The translations under genes were made by a program, and so were the position numbers. A DNA stretch of 64,000 nucleotides. It comes from Spirochaetaceae bacterium (lineage in GTDB: Bacteria; Spirochaetota; Spirochaetia; SZUA-6; Bin103). Shown here piece by piece: positions 1 to 9,021 of this stretch (positions within the stretch are counted from its first letter, which is position 1; each line of letters opens with the position of its first letter). The notes under the pieces are model-generated. The model was given only the letters and a program-made list of their open reading frames with translations. It was not told the origin of the DNA and did not search any database. The stretch lies in contig JAPPKD010000263.1 of assembly GCA_028820215.1 (NCBI GenBank), forward strand, positions 1 through 64,000, in the 5' to 3' direction.

Positions 1-78
1 TTGATCCTGGGCAAGGGCCAGCGTGCCGGCCAGCGCCATGACGGCAACGGCGAACATCCACATCTTCAACTGTCTCAT
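1..78 (-). CDS. Secreted protein, N-terminal fragment (runs off the left edge)
   Basis: Reading leftward from an ATG at 78, 26 codons continue to the window edge without a stop. The peptide begins MRQLK, has a hydrophobic core (FAVAVMALAGTLALA) and a likely signal peptidase I site after ALA before QDQ, so the product is probably exported through Sec. The mature part lies outside the window and no function can be assigned. A good promoter sits immediately upstream (86-115), so this is likely the first gene of its transcript. No Shine-Dalgarno sequence is evident before the ATG, and the predicted transcription start almost coincides with the start codon. Confidence 0.6.
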   Translation of the reverse strand, partial: MRQLKMWMFAVAVMALAGTLALAQDQ

Positions 79-85
79 GCGCTCG

Positions 86-115
86 ATGTTAACGATAACG
101 ATTTTTCATGGTCAA
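86..115 (-). promoter_or_regulatory. Sigma-70-like promoter for the left-edge gene
   Basis: On the minus strand a TTGACC -35 box (110-115) and a TAACAT -10 box (86-91) are separated by 18 bases. The segment is AT-rich against a GC-rich background. The expected start of transcription is about position 79-80, one or two bases before the ATG at 78, so the message may be leaderless. Inferred from sequence only. Confidence 0.4.
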
Positions 116-157
116 GGATCCATCGGGATCGGGGCAATCGAGTGCGGATGCGGGATC

Positions 158-2914
158 CTAACCCGTGTTGCGCAGCCCGGCGGCCAGGCCGTTGACGGTG
201 AGCAGGATCGCCCGCTCGACCTGCCGGTCCACCTCGTCGGCGCTCCGGTGCCGGGCCAGCAGCACCACCTGCAGCAGGTTCAGCGGCTCCAGGTAGGCGG
301 AGCGCACCTCCAGGGTGCGCTTGAGCACCGGGTAGTCGGCAAGCAGCGTCGGCTTGCCGGTGGTGGCCAGCACGTGCTCCAGCGCCCGCTCGTGCTCGGC
401 GGCGACCAGGTCGAAGATCTGACGGTGCTCCGTCGGCACCAGCGCCTCCACGTAGCGCTGCGCGGTCACCAGGTCGGTCTTCGCCAGGGTCATCTCCACG
501 TTGGAGATGAACATCCGGAAGAAACGCCAGCGTTCGTACATCTCGCCCAGCGCGTCCGCGCCCGCCTCACGCGCGGCTGCCAGGCCGCTGCCGACGCCGT
601 ACCATCCCGGGGCCACCTGGCGGGTCTGCGTCCAGCCGAATACCCACGGAATGGCGCGCATGCCGCCGATTCCGCCACCCGTGCCCGGACGCCGGGCCGG
701 CCGCGACCCGATGTTGAGCGACGCCAGCTCCTCCACGGGCGTGGCGGTCAGGAAGTAGTGAACGAGGGATGGATGGTCGACCAGGTCGCGGTAGGCCCGG
801 AACGCGGCGCGCGAAGTGATGTCCATGACCGCGTCCCACCGGTTGAGATCGTCTTCCGACAGGGTCGAGCTCCGATGCAGCACCGCCGCCTCGACGGAGG
901 CGGCCAGCGTCAGCTCCAGGTTGTCCCGCGCCAGCCGCGGCAGCCCGTACTTGTCGCTTACCACCTCGCCCTGCTCGGTGATCTTGATCGTGCCGTCCAC
1001 GGCTCCCCAGGGCTGGGCCAGGATCGCCTCCGCGGTCGGACCGCCGCCGCGCCCGACCGTGCCGCCACGTCCGTGGAAGAACCGCAGCGGCACGCCGTAC
1101 TCGCGGGCCACGTCGCGCAGCCTGCGCACGCAGCGGTGCAGCTCCCACTGCGCGGTGGTGATCCCCGCCAGCTTGTTCGAGTCGGAGTAGCCCAGCATGA
1201 TCTCCTGGCGGCCGCCGCGCAGCCGCAACAGCTCGCGGTAGCTCGGCTCCTCCAGCAGGACGCGCAGCGTATCCTCCGCCCCGCGGATCGACTCCGGCGT
1301 CTCGAACAGCGGCACGAACCCGACCGCCGCGCGACCGGCGGCGATGTCGACCAGCCCGGCCTCCCGCGCCAGCACCACCGCCGCCAGCAGGTCGTCGGGG
1401 CCCAGCGTCTCCGAGACGATATAGCTCTCGATCGCGCGCGCCCCGAAGCGGTCCAGCGCCGCGCGGACCACCCGCATCGTCTCCAGGGTGCGCCCGGGAT
1501 CGCCGCGCAGGTCGGTCGCGGCGGTCGCGATCGGCCGCCGGTTGCGCAGCTCCTCGGACAACAGCTCGAACCGCTCCGCGGGTGACATGCGGGCGTAGTC
1601 GGGCGCGTCGGGCAGGCGGCGGTAGAGCGCCGCGAGCGTGGCGTGGTGCTTCTCTGCATGCTCGCGGACGTCCAGCGTCGCGAGGTGAAAGCCGAAGGCC
1701 GCCGCGCGGCGCAGCAGGCGGCGCAGGGCTCCGTCGGCGATCGCTTCGCCCCGGTGGGCGCGCAGCGACCGCTGCAACATCTCCAGCTCCGCGACCAGCT
1801 CCGCGGAGCCGCGGTAGTCGCGGCGCGGCACGTGGCGGGTGTCCTCGGCGATCCGGGCTCGCGTGTTGACCAGCCGCTCGCGAATGTAGTTGAGCTTCAG
1901 CCGGTAGCTCTCGCCCGTGCCGCCGCGCTCGAAACGGCCGTCGGTCGCCGGCAGCGCCTGGCGGTCACGGCGGAGGCTGAGGGTCAGCTCCGCCGACACG
2001 CCGTGGATGTGCTCGGAGCTGCTCAGCTCGGCCGACAGGCCTTCCACGGCTCCGATCAGCTCGCGCAGGGCGTGGTCGTGCTGCAGCTCCAGCACGTTCA
2101 GGGTGACGTCCGCCGTGACCAGCGGATTGCCGTCGCGATCCCCGCCGACCCAGCTCCCGAAGTTCAGCGGCCGCGCGTACGCCGGCAGCTCGATGCCTGC
2201 CCGTTGCAGCTGTTCGTCCAGCTCGTCGAACAGGTCGCCGGTGACCTCTCGCAGCATCTCGTTCAGGTAGTAGACGGCCGCCCGTGCCTCGTCGGTCGGC
2301 CTCGGGCGCTGGACGCGCAGCTCGTCGGTCTGCCAGATCAGGTCGATCAGCTCGACCAGCCGCCGCTCGATGCGGGCCAGGTCCACATCCGTCTGCCGCG
2401 GGTCGGCCCGGTCGTAGAGCAGCTCGCCGATGCGCTGCAGCTTGGTGAGCACGGAGCGGCGCGCCGCCTCCGTGGGGTGCGCGGTGAAGACCGGCCGGAC
2501 ATCGAGGCGGGGCGCCACCTCGCGCAGTGCCGCGCACCGTTCGTCGTCTCCCTCGATGTGGTCGAACAAGGCGCGCAGCCGGCCGCGGCCGACCCCGCTG
2601 CGCGGTCCGTGCTCGCCGACTCGGTGGGTCTGCTCGGCGACGTTCGCCAGGTGGAAGAAGGTGGAGAAGGCGCGCACCAGGTTGGTGGTGTCGGCGATGT
2701 CCAGCCCCTCCAGCAGGGCGGTCAGCTCGCCGCGCGCGTCGCTGCCCGCGGCCGGGTCGCGCGACTGCTTGCTCAGCGTGCGTACGCGCTCGACCAGCTC
2801 CAGGAGCTGCGGCCCGTGCTGCCGGACCAGGGTCTTGCCCAGCAGGTTGCCGAGCAGCCTGATGTCGGAGCGCAGGGCGGCGTCGGTTCCGGACGAGCTC
2901 ATGGTTGTGCGCAT
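158..2914 (-). CDS. ppc: Phosphoenolpyruvate carboxylase
   Basis: Cytosolic enzyme that carboxylates phosphoenolpyruvate to oxaloacetate, refilling the TCA cycle. The 918-residue length is normal for bacterial PEPC. Family signatures are present in order: VFTAHPTEA (catalytic His146), GSWVGGDRDGNP, LGYSDSNK, FFHGRGGTVGRGGGP, TEQGEVVSDKYG, the glycine-rich SRPARRPGTGGGIGGMRAIP segment, and the C-terminal tail ending RNTG, which resembles the conserved QNTG end that reaches the active site. The first ATG (2914) is used here; an alternative at 2902 begins MSSSGTDAAL. Neither has a strong ribosome-binding site. It appears to be transcribed alone, separated by 59 bases from the upstream amidohydrolase gene on the same strand. 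Confidence 0.97.
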   Translation of the reverse strand: MRTTMSSSGTDAALRSDIRLLGNLLGKTLVRQHGPQLLELVERVRTLSKQSRDPAAGSDARGELTALLEGLDIADTTNLVRAFSTFFHLANVAEQTHRVGEHGPRSGVGRGRLRALFDHIEGDDERCAALREVAPRLDVRPVFTAHPTEAARRSVLTKLQRIGELLYDRADPRQTDVDLARIERRLVELIDLIWQTDELRVQRPRPTDEARAAVYYLNEMLREVTGDLFDELDEQLQRAGIELPAYARPLNFGSWVGGDRDGNPLVTADVTLNVLELQHDHALRELIGAVEGLSAELSSSEHIHGVSAELTLSLRRDRQALPATDGRFERGGTGESYRLKLNYIRERLVNTRARIAEDTRHVPRRDYRGSAELVAELEMLQRSLRAHRGEAIADGALRRLLRRAAAFGFHLATLDVREHAEKHHATLAALYRRLPDAPDYARMSPAERFELLSEELRNRRPIATAATDLRGDPGRTLETMRVVRAALDRFGARAIESYIVSETLGPDDLLAAVVLAREAGLVDIAAGRAAVGFVPLFETPESIRGAEDTLRVLLEEPSYRELLRLRGGRQEIMLGYSDSNKLAGITTAQWELHRCVRRLRDVAREYGVPLRFFHGRGGTVGRGGGPTAEAILAQPWGAVDGTIKITEQGEVVSDKYGLPRLARDNLELTLAASVEAAVLHRSSTLSEDDLNRWDAVMDITSRAAFRAYRDLVDHPSLVHYFLTATPVEELASLNIGSRPARRPGTGGGIGGMRAIPWVFGWTQTRQVAPGWYGVGSGLAAAREAGADALGEMYERWRFFRMFISNVEMTLAKTDLVTAQRYVEALVPTEHRQIFDLVAAEHERALEHVLATTGKPTLLADYPVLKRTLEVRSAYLEPLNLLQVVLLARHRSADEVDRQVERAILLTVNGLAAGLRNTG

Positions 2915-2973
2915 TCTACCGCTACGAGTCGCGCCGATGTCTCAGCGTGACCCCCGACGGCGCAGAGCACCGA

Positions 2974-4230
2974 TCACAGGGCGTTGGCGCTCTCGGTCAC
3001 CGCGTGCAGCAGCACGTTGCAGCCGGCGGCACAGTCCTCCCTGGTGGCGTCTTCCGTCTCGTTGTGGCTGATGCCGCCCGCGCACGGGATGAAAATCATC
3101 GCCGTCGGCACGCGCTGCGCGACGTGGCAGGCGTCGTGCCCGGCGCCGGATACGATCTCCATCGCTCCGCACCCGACCGCGGCGGCCCCCCGGCGCACCG
3201 CATCGATGCAGCCGGCATCGAAGCGCAACGGAGACTGGTGCCAGATCTCCTCCATGCTCAGGTGCAGACCAGCCGCCGAGCAGGTGGCCGCCGCCTCGGT
3301 TTCCAGCGCAGACCGCATCGAGGAAAGACGGCCCTCCTCCGGGTGCCGCAGGTCCACGCTGAAGCAAACGCGCCCGGGAATGGTGTTGCGCGAGTTCGGG
3401 TGCACGTCGAGCTGGCCAACGGTCGCGCACGCACCGGGCAGGTGCTCGCGGCCGATGCGATTGACCGCCTCCGCGATGCGGGCAGCGCCGAGCAGCGCGT
3501 CCCTGCGCGTCTCCATCGGCGTCGTGCCGGCATGGGCCTCCTGGCCGGTGACGACAAGGTCGAACCAGCGTTGTCCCTGTGCTCCGGTCACCACGCCGAT
3601 GGTCTTCCCCGCCTGCTCAAGGACCGGTCCCTGCTCGATGTGGAGCTCGAAGTACGCAGCGACCTCGTCCACCGACACCCGATCACCACCCCGATAGCCG
3701 ATGCGCTCCAGCTCGGCGCCGAAGCTGCGGCCGTGAGCATCCGTGGTCGCCGACACCCTGTTCGGGTCGAACTGGCCCGCGAACACGCCCGAACCCATCA
3801 TCGAAGGGGCGAAGCGGCAGCCCTCTTCGTTCGTCCACGCCACGACCTCGACCGGCCGCTCGGTCACATGGCCGGCGTCGTTGAGTGCGCGCACTACCTC
3901 CAGCGCCGCGAGCACGCCGTACGCGCCGTCGAATTTGCCCCCGGCCGGCTGGGTGTCGAGATGGCTGCCCGCCATCACCGCGCGACGGCCCGAGTCACGG
4001 CCGGCCCGGCGCGCAAAGATGTTGCCTGTCGGGTCGACGCGGACGGCGCAGCCGGCTTGCCGGCACCAGGAGATGAACAGGTCGCGCGCCTCCCGGTCCG
4101 GATCGGTAAGCGCCTGGCGGTTGACGCCTCCCTTCGCGGTCGCTCCGATCCGCGCCATGCGCATGAGGCTGTCCCAGAGTCGGCCGGCATCGATCGCCGG
4201 GCGAGAGCTCACGCCGTCACCGGGAGTCAC
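2974..4230 (-). CDS. M20-type carbamoylase / Zn-dependent amidohydrolase (hydantoinase/carbamoylase family)
   Basis: 418-residue member of the family that includes N-carbamoyl-L-amino-acid hydrolase, beta-ureidopropionase and allantoate amidohydrolase. These are cytosolic dinuclear metal enzymes that hydrolyse a ureido or carbamoyl group. Metal-ligand motifs are visible: AGSHLDTQPAGGKFDGAYG (His90, Asp101), WTNEEGCRF (Glu about 136), FELHIEQGP and, near the C-terminus, SGAGHDACH. The dimerisation-domain motif NSRNTIPGRVCFSVDLRHP is also present. It overlaps the end of the upstream class III aminotransferase gene by 4 bases (ATGA), so the two are co-translated. In the context of agmatine deiminase and a polyamine importer it may act on N-carbamoylputrescine; classical family substrates carry a carboxylate, so N-carbamoyl-beta-alanine is the main alternative. 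The family call is firm and the substrate is inference. Confidence 0.88.
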   Translation of the reverse strand: MTPGDGVSSRPAIDAGRLWDSLMRMARIGATAKGGVNRQALTDPDREARDLFISWCRQAGCAVRVDPTGNIFARRAGRDSGRRAVMAGSHLDTQPAGGKFDGAYGVLAALEVVRALNDAGHVTERPVEVVAWTNEEGCRFAPSMMGSGVFAGQFDPNRVSATTDAHGRSFGAELERIGYRGGDRVSVDEVAAYFELHIEQGPVLEQAGKTIGVVTGAQGQRWFDLVVTGQEAHAGTTPMETRRDALLGAARIAEAVNRIGREHLPGACATVGQLDVHPNSRNTIPGRVCFSVDLRHPEEGRLSSMRSALETEAAATCSAAGLHLSMEEIWHQSPLRFDAGCIDAVRRGAAAVGCGAMEIVSGAGHDACHVAQRVPTAMIFIPCAGGISHNETEDATREDCAAGCNVLLHAVTESANAL

Positions 4231-5633
4231 GCGGCAAACGCTACTCCCTGACGCCGCAGGTCGGCCACTACCGCGTCGAGCGACTCACTCAGAATGGCGA
4301 CGATCCGGTCGATCTGCGGCCGGGTCAGGATGAGTGTCGGCGACAGCACCGCCAGATTCCCGATCGGGCGGATGATCAGGCCCCGCGACTGGGCCGCGCG
4401 CGCCACATGCCTGCCGACCTGCGCGCCGGCCGGAAACGGCTCCCTCGTGGCCCGGTCCTTGACGAACTCGATGCAGAGCATGAAATGGCTGCCGCGCACG
4501 TCGCCGACGATCGGGACGCTGCCGAGAGTCTTCAATCGATCGAGAAAATAGGGACCCGTTTCCCGCACCCTCTCGCATATGCGCTCGCGCTCGATGACAT
4601 CGATATTGGCCAGGGCAACGGCGCAGGACGCCGCGTGTCCGGAATACGTGAAGCCGTGCGCGAAGACGGCGCCGTCGGACCTGCCACTCGACAGTCCGGC
4701 GTACACGCGGTCCGAGATGATCGTCGCACCCAGCGGCAGGTAGCCGGACGTGATGCCCTTTGCGGTCACGATCATGTCCGGCACGATGCCGTACCGATCT
4801 CGACTGGCGAAGAAGTGCCCGAGCCGGCCGAACGCCGTCACCACCTCGTCGGAGACATAGAGGATGTCGTGCTCCTCGCACACCTGCTTCATCCGCACGT
4901 GGTAGCCTTCGGGCGCGACCAGCACGCCGCCCGCGCCCATGATCGGTTCGGCGAAGAAGCACGCGACATTGTCCGCGCCGAGCTCCGCGATCGTGCGCTC
5001 GAGATCCGCGACCAGATAGTCGCAGTAGGCCGTTTGGTCCGCGACGCCGTCCGGCATGCGATAGCAGTTGGCTTCGGAGACGTGATGGACCAGACCGCTC
5101 GGAAACTGGAAGCCCGGCTTGTCGCCCGGCTTGCCCGACAGGGCAGAGGCCAGGAACGTGCTGCCGTGATAGGCGTTCCGGCGCGAGATGACCAGCCGCT
5201 TCCCGGGCTTGCCGATCGTGTCGAAATAGTAGTGAGCGATCCGCACGGCCGAGTCGTTGGCAGTGGACCCGCCGGTGCTGTAGAAGGTGTGGTTGAGGTC
5301 CCCCGGAGTCAGCTCGGCCAGCTTGGCGGCCAGTTCCGTGGCCGGCGGATTCGCGAGGTTGGCGAAGTACGAATACTGCGGGAGTGTGCCGAGCTGACGT
5401 GCCGCCGCATCGATCAACTCCCGGCGGCCGTAGCCGACGTTGGCGAACCACAGGCCTCCGATTCCATCGATGAACCGGTTGCCGTGAGCGTCCCACACGT
5501 ACGCCCCGTCGCCGCGGACCATGGTCGTCGATCCCGAACGGACCCAATCGGGGAAGTCGGTCCAGGGATGGACGCAGTGTTCCAGGTCGGTCCGACGGAG
5601 ATCTTCCGCGTCATGATGATGTGCTGCGGGCAT
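4227..5633 (-). CDS. Class III PLP aminotransferase, SpuC-like (putrescine/omega-amine:pyruvate type)
   Basis: Pyridoxal-phosphate aminotransferase of about 468 residues. The N-terminal region (HPWTDFPDWV ... DGIGGLWFANVGYGR) closely follows putrescine/omega-amine:pyruvate aminotransferases of the SpuC type. The cofactor Lys lies in TAKGITSGYLPLGA (about Lys292) and the ring-binding Asp in SDEVVTAFGR (about Asp262). An in-frame ATG at 5693 would add 20 residues, but it lies inside an operator-like palindrome and has no homologous sequence after it, so 5633 is preferred. The gene is divergent from the Pot importer, across a palindrome-rich intergenic region, and translationally coupled to the downstream carbamoylase. 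The expected reaction is transfer of the putrescine amino group to pyruvate, giving 4-aminobutanal; the substrate is inferred from similarity and context. Confidence 0.88.
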   Translation of the reverse strand: MPAAHHHDAEDLRRTDLEHCVHPWTDFPDWVRSGSTTMVRGDGAYVWDAHGNRFIDGIGGLWFANVGYGRRELIDAAARQLGTLPQYSYFANLANPPATELAAKLAELTPGDLNHTFYSTGGSTANDSAVRIAHYYFDTIGKPGKRLVISRRNAYHGSTFLASALSGKPGDKPGFQFPSGLVHHVSEANCYRMPDGVADQTAYCDYLVADLERTIAELGADNVACFFAEPIMGAGGVLVAPEGYHVRMKQVCEEHDILYVSDEVVTAFGRLGHFFASRDRYGIVPDMIVTAKGITSGYLPLGATIISDRVYAGLSSGRSDGAVFAHGFTYSGHAASCAVALANIDVIERERICERVRETGPYFLDRLKTLGSVPIVGDVRGSHFMLCIEFVKDRATREPFPAGAQVGRHVARAAQSRGLIIRPIGNLAVLSPTLILTRPQIDRIVAILSESLDAVVADLRRQGVAFAA

Positions 5634-5671
5634 GGCTGCTGACTCACACGCTAAACGACGCCGCGCGCTAC

Positions 5672-5730
5672 GTGAATATCCCCTAGGGGACATCGATTCA
5701 TGACGGAATTGTCCCCAAAGGGATATTCAC
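5672..5730. promoter_or_regulatory. Paired inverted operator-like palindromes in the divergent aminotransferase / Pot promoter
   Basis: Two 21-bp arms (5672-5692 and 5710-5730) are near-perfect reverse complements of each other, each running from GTGAATATCCC to GGGACA with a 2-3 base mismatch in the middle. Each arm is itself a palindrome: TCCCCTAGGGGA at 5679-5690 is perfect, and TCCCCAAAGGGA at 5712-5723 has four-base TCCC/GGGA arms. Centres are 38 bp apart. The layout suits cooperative binding by a dimeric regulator controlling both directions. A matching element lies before the agmatine deiminase (11161-11176). Confidence 0.6.
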
Positions 5731-5820
5731 CGGCAATCTCGACGTCTGGTAGCGTTGGGCCAGGAAGAGCCATGGCGCCGGGCGTGCCATGAGACACCAC
5801 GGATACGGGAGGGCGATGAC

Positions 5821-6915
5821 ATGCTCAGAAAACTCATGACGGGATGCGCGGCGATCATTCTGATGACGGCGGCCGGCGTGGTTTCCGCGGAAGAAGCGGT
5901 CCTGAACGTATACAACTGGTCCGACTACATCGCCGACGACACGATCGCCAATTTCGAGGAACGGACCGGGATCAAGGTCAATTACGACGTGTTCGACTCG
6001 AACGAGGTGCTGGAGGCGAAGCTGCTTGCCGGCAACAGCGGCTACGACGTGGTGGTGCCGGCAGCCAGCTTCCTGGAGCGTCAGATCACGGCCGGCGTCT
6101 TCGCCACGCTGGACAGGAGCAAGCTGGGCAACTACGGGAACCTGGATGCGACCATCCTGGCGCGTGTTGCGGCCCACGACCCCGGCAACGAGCACGCCGT
6201 CCCCTACATGTGGGGGACAACCGGCTTCGGCTACAACGTGGCCGAGGTGGAGTCGATCATGAGCGACGCCCCGACCGACAGTTGGCGCATGCTGTTCGAC
6301 CCCGACGTGGTCGCGGAGCTCGCGGACTGCGGGGTCACGCTGCTGGATGCGCCGACCGAAGTCTTCGCCAATCTGATGGGCTATCTCGGACGCGATCCGA
6401 ACAGCGAAAGTCCGGAGGATGTCGAGCTATTCGAGAAGCACCTTCTTGAGGTCCGTCCGCACATCAGGTACTTCCACTCGTCGCAGAACATCAACGACCT
6501 GGCCAACGGGGAGATCTGCGTCGCCATGGGCTGGAGCGGCGACATGCTCATCGCCCGCGACCGCGCCGTGGAGGCCGGACAGGGCGTCGACATCGCCTAC
6601 ACCATCCCGAAGGAAGGAGCGGTCATCTGGTTCGACAACCTGGCCATCCCGAGCGACGCGCCGCATCCGGAGAACGCCCACCTGTTCCTGGACTACATGA
6701 TGGAGGCTGAGGTTGCCGCGGCGATCTCCAACTACGTGTTCTACGCGAACGCGAACAGCGCTTCGCTCCCGTACGTGGACGACGAGGTGAAGTCCGACCC
6801 GTCGATCTATCCCTCGGACGCGGTAAAGGAGAACCTGTTCGCGGATCTGGCCGACTCGCCCGCGTTCACGCGCTTGTTGACACGGGCATGGACCAGGGTG
6901 AAGACCGGCCAGTGA
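5821..6915 (+). CDS. Spermidine/putrescine-type ABC transporter, periplasmic binding protein (PotD/PotF family)
   Basis: 364-residue exported binding protein. It starts at ATG 5821 behind a strong GGGAGGG ribosome site (5807-5813). A signal peptide (MLRKLMTGCAAIILMTAAGV, cleavage near VSA-EEA) is followed by the polyamine-binding signature LNVYNWSDYIADDTIANFEE. Later motifs typical of PotF/SpuD include PYMWGTTGFGYN and GWSGDMLIARDRA. The protein should capture putrescine, agmatine or a related polyamine and deliver it to the permeases encoded downstream (8146-9863). A longer in-frame start at 5755 would precede the signal peptide with unrelated residues and is rejected. It is first in a four-gene transport operon expressed from the palindrome-bearing intergenic region. 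Confidence 0.93.
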   Translation: MLRKLMTGCAAIILMTAAGVVSAEEAVLNVYNWSDYIADDTIANFEERTGIKVNYDVFDSNEVLEAKLLAGNSGYDVVVPAASFLERQITAGVFATLDRSKLGNYGNLDATILARVAAHDPGNEHAVPYMWGTTGFGYNVAEVESIMSDAPTDSWRMLFDPDVVAELADCGVTLLDAPTEVFANLMGYLGRDPNSESPEDVELFEKHLLEVRPHIRYFHSSQNINDLANGEICVAMGWSGDMLIARDRAVEAGQGVDIAYTIPKEGAVIWFDNLAIPSDAPHPENAHLFLDYMMEAEVAAAISNYVFYANANSASLPYVDDEVKSDPSIYPSDAVKENLFADLADSPAFTRLLTRAWTRVKTGQ

Positions 6916-6961
6916 CGGCTCGGCCACGAACCGTGGCCCTCTGATCCGCGGCGCATCGAGA

Positions 6962-8146
6962 ATGGGTCTATCGGGGCGTCCGAATCGCGTGCAGGATGTG
7001 CCGGTGACCCCGCCGCGGATCGCGTCGGCCGGTGACCCTGACGGCGACGGCCCCCGATCCGAGGACTATGTTCGTATCGAGGGGGTGACGAAGGCGTTCG
7101 GCGGCGTCACCGCCGTCGACGACGTCTCCCTGGGAGTCCACCGCGGGGAGATCTTCTGTCTGCTCGGCAGTTCCGGATGTGGCAAGACCACGCTGCTGCG
7201 GATCCTGGCCGGCTTCGAGGCCGCCAGCAGCGGCCGTGTGCTGATCGACGGCGAGGACATGACCGGAATACCGCCCTACGAGCGGCCGGTCAACATCATG
7301 TTCCAATCCTATGCCCTCTTTCCGCACATGACCGTGGAGAACAACATCGCCTTCGGTCTGCGGCAGGAACGCATCGCGGCCCGGGAAATCAAGCGGCGTG
7401 TTCGTGACATGCTCGACCTGGTCAGGCTCCTCCCGTTCGCGCGGCGCCGGCCGCATCAGCTCTCCGGAGGGCAGCGGCAGCGCGTCGCGCTGGCCCGCGC
7501 CCTGGTCAAGCAGCCGAAGCTGCTGCTGCTCGATGAGCCGTTGGCAGCCCTGGACAAGAAGCTGCGCGAAGAGATGCAGTTCGAGCTGATCACCATTCAG
7601 AAGGAAGTCGGCGTCACGTTCGTGGTGGTCACCCACGACCAGGAGGAGGCGATGACGCTGTCCGACCGGATCGGCGTCATGGACGCCGGCCGGATCGTCC
7701 AGACCGGGACACCGACCGCGATCTACGAATCGCCGGGCACCCGGTTCGTGGCCGGTTTCATCGGTTCGGTGAACCTGTTCGAGGGCCGCGTGGTGGCGGA
7801 GGACGCCCACCACCTGATCATCGAGTGCGAGGGCGCCGGCTGCCCGCTGTACAGCGACCGTGGAGTCAGCGCCGCACGCGGTGATCGCGTCTGCGTGGCG
7901 GTACGCCCGGAAAAGCTGGAGATATCCCGCGACGCGCCGTCCCGGGAGTACAACCGGATCGAGTCCGTCGTCACCGAGGTCGCCTACCGCGGAGGGCTCT
8001 CCATCTACCGGCTGCTCGCCGATTCAGGGACGGAGATCCGCGTCTCCCGGCCCAACCTCGCCCGCGCGAGCGCCGATCGCCCGGGCTTGCGGGAGCGGGT
8101 GTACGTATCGTGGCATCCGTCGAGCTCCGTGGTCCTGGTCTCGTGA
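6962..8146 (+). CDS. potA: Polyamine ABC transporter ATP-binding protein
   Basis: 394-residue importer ATPase. The nucleotide-binding domain has Walker A (LLGSSGCGKTTLLRILAGFE), the Q-loop, the signature LSGGQRQRVALARAL, Walker B (LLLLDEPLAALDKK) and the H-loop (VVTHDQEEAMTLSD). A C-terminal TOBE-type regulatory domain (about residues 290-390) is normal for PotA/MalK-class subunits. The first 35 or so residues before YVRIEGVTKAFGG are longer than usual, and an internal GTG start is possible. The stop codon overlaps the potB start (TGATG), so expression is coupled. It energises uptake of the ligand bound by the PotD/F-like protein encoded just upstream. Confidence 0.95.
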   Translation: MGLSGRPNRVQDVPVTPPRIASAGDPDGDGPRSEDYVRIEGVTKAFGGVTAVDDVSLGVHRGEIFCLLGSSGCGKTTLLRILAGFEAASSGRVLIDGEDMTGIPPYERPVNIMFQSYALFPHMTVENNIAFGLRQERIAAREIKRRVRDMLDLVRLLPFARRRPHQLSGGQRQRVALARALVKQPKLLLLDEPLAALDKKLREEMQFELITIQKEVGVTFVVVTHDQEEAMTLSDRIGVMDAGRIVQTGTPTAIYESPGTRFVAGFIGSVNLFEGRVVAEDAHHLIIECEGAGCPLYSDRGVSAARGDRVCVAVRPEKLEISRDAPSREYNRIESVVTEVAYRGGLSIYRLLADSGTEIRVSRPNLARASADRPGLRERVYVSWHPSSSVVLVS

Positions 8147-9021
8147 TGCGCTGGCGGGCGTTCGTGATCGGCTTGCCCTACCTGTGGCTTCTGCTGTTCT
8201 TCCTCGCGCCGTTCGCCATCGTCCTGAAGATCGCGCTTTCCGAAGCGATACTGGCCCGGCCACCGTACACCCCCCTGTTCGAGTGGGGCCGGGATGGCTC
8301 CCTGACGGTGCGGGCCGACCTGCAGAACTTCCTGTTTCTGTTGCGCGACGACCTGTACTGGAAGGCCTACCTGAACTCGGCGAGGATCGCACTGATCTCC
8401 ACCGCGTCCTGCCTGATCCTGGGCTATCCGATCGCATACGGCATCGCGCGTTCCTCCCGCACGGCGCGCAACACGTTGCTGATGCTGGTGATTCTCCCGT
8501 TCTGGACGTCGTTCCTGCTGCGCGTCTATGCCTGGATCGGCATCCTCAAGAACAACGGCCTGATCAACAATGCACTGCTTGCCATCGGCATCATCGACGA
8601 GCCGATCACGATGATGCAGACCGATTTCGCGGTGTACGTCGGCATCGTCTACGCCTACCTGCCGTTCATGATCCTGCCGCTGTACGCGAGGCTGGCACGG
8701 CTTGACCACATCCTCCTGGAAGCCGCGGCGGACCTGGGTTGCCGCCCGCTCAGGGCGTTCCTGACCGTCACCCTGCCCCTGTCGCTCCCCGGCATCGTGG
8801 CCGGTTCGCTGCTGGTCTTCATCCCGGCGGTCGGCGAATTCGTGATTCCTGCGCTGCTCGGCGGGCCCGATACCCTGATGATCGGGCGGGTGATCTGGGA
8901 CGAGTTCTTCGCCAACCGCGATTGGCCGGTCGCATCCGCGCTGGCCATCGCGGCGCTGTTTCTGCTGGTGATTCCGATCACGGTGTTCCAGCGAATCCGT
9001 TCGCGCCAGGAGAAGGCATGA
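8146..9021 (+). CDS. potB: Polyamine ABC transporter permease (PotB type)
   Basis: 291-residue inner-membrane permease with about six hydrophobic segments, beginning MRWRAFVIGLPYLWLLLFFLAPF. The cytoplasmic EAA loop that contacts the ATPase reads EAAADLGCRPLRAFLTVTLP. The ATG at 8146 overlaps the potA stop (TGATG). A GTG at 8110 would add 12 residues but overlaps potA by 37 bases and is less likely. The 3' end overlaps potC by 4 bases (ATGA). It forms the transmembrane channel with PotC. Confidence 0.93.
   Translation: MRWRAFVIGLPYLWLLLFFLAPFAIVLKIALSEAILARPPYTPLFEWGRDGSLTVRADLQNFLFLLRDDLYWKAYLNSARIALISTASCLILGYPIAYGIARSSRTARNTLLMLVILPFWTSFLLRVYAWIGILKNNGLINNALLAIGIIDEPITMMQTDFAVYVGIVYAYLPFMILPLYARLARLDHILLEAAADLGCRPLRAFLTVTLPLSLPGIVAGSLLVFIPAVGEFVIPALLGGPDTLMIGRVIWDEFFANRDWPVASALAIAALFLLVIPITVFQRIRSRQEKA

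Noticed and set aside
1643..2950. Long open plus-strand frame opposite phosphoenolpyruvate carboxylase
   Set aside because: Low-complexity Arg/Ala/Gln/Val-rich translation with no family motifs; a mirror of the GC-rich codon pattern of ppc.
5633..5693. 20-residue N-terminal extension of the SpuC-like aminotransferase
   Set aside because: Its start codon lies inside the palindromic operator and the extension has no similarity to family N-termini.
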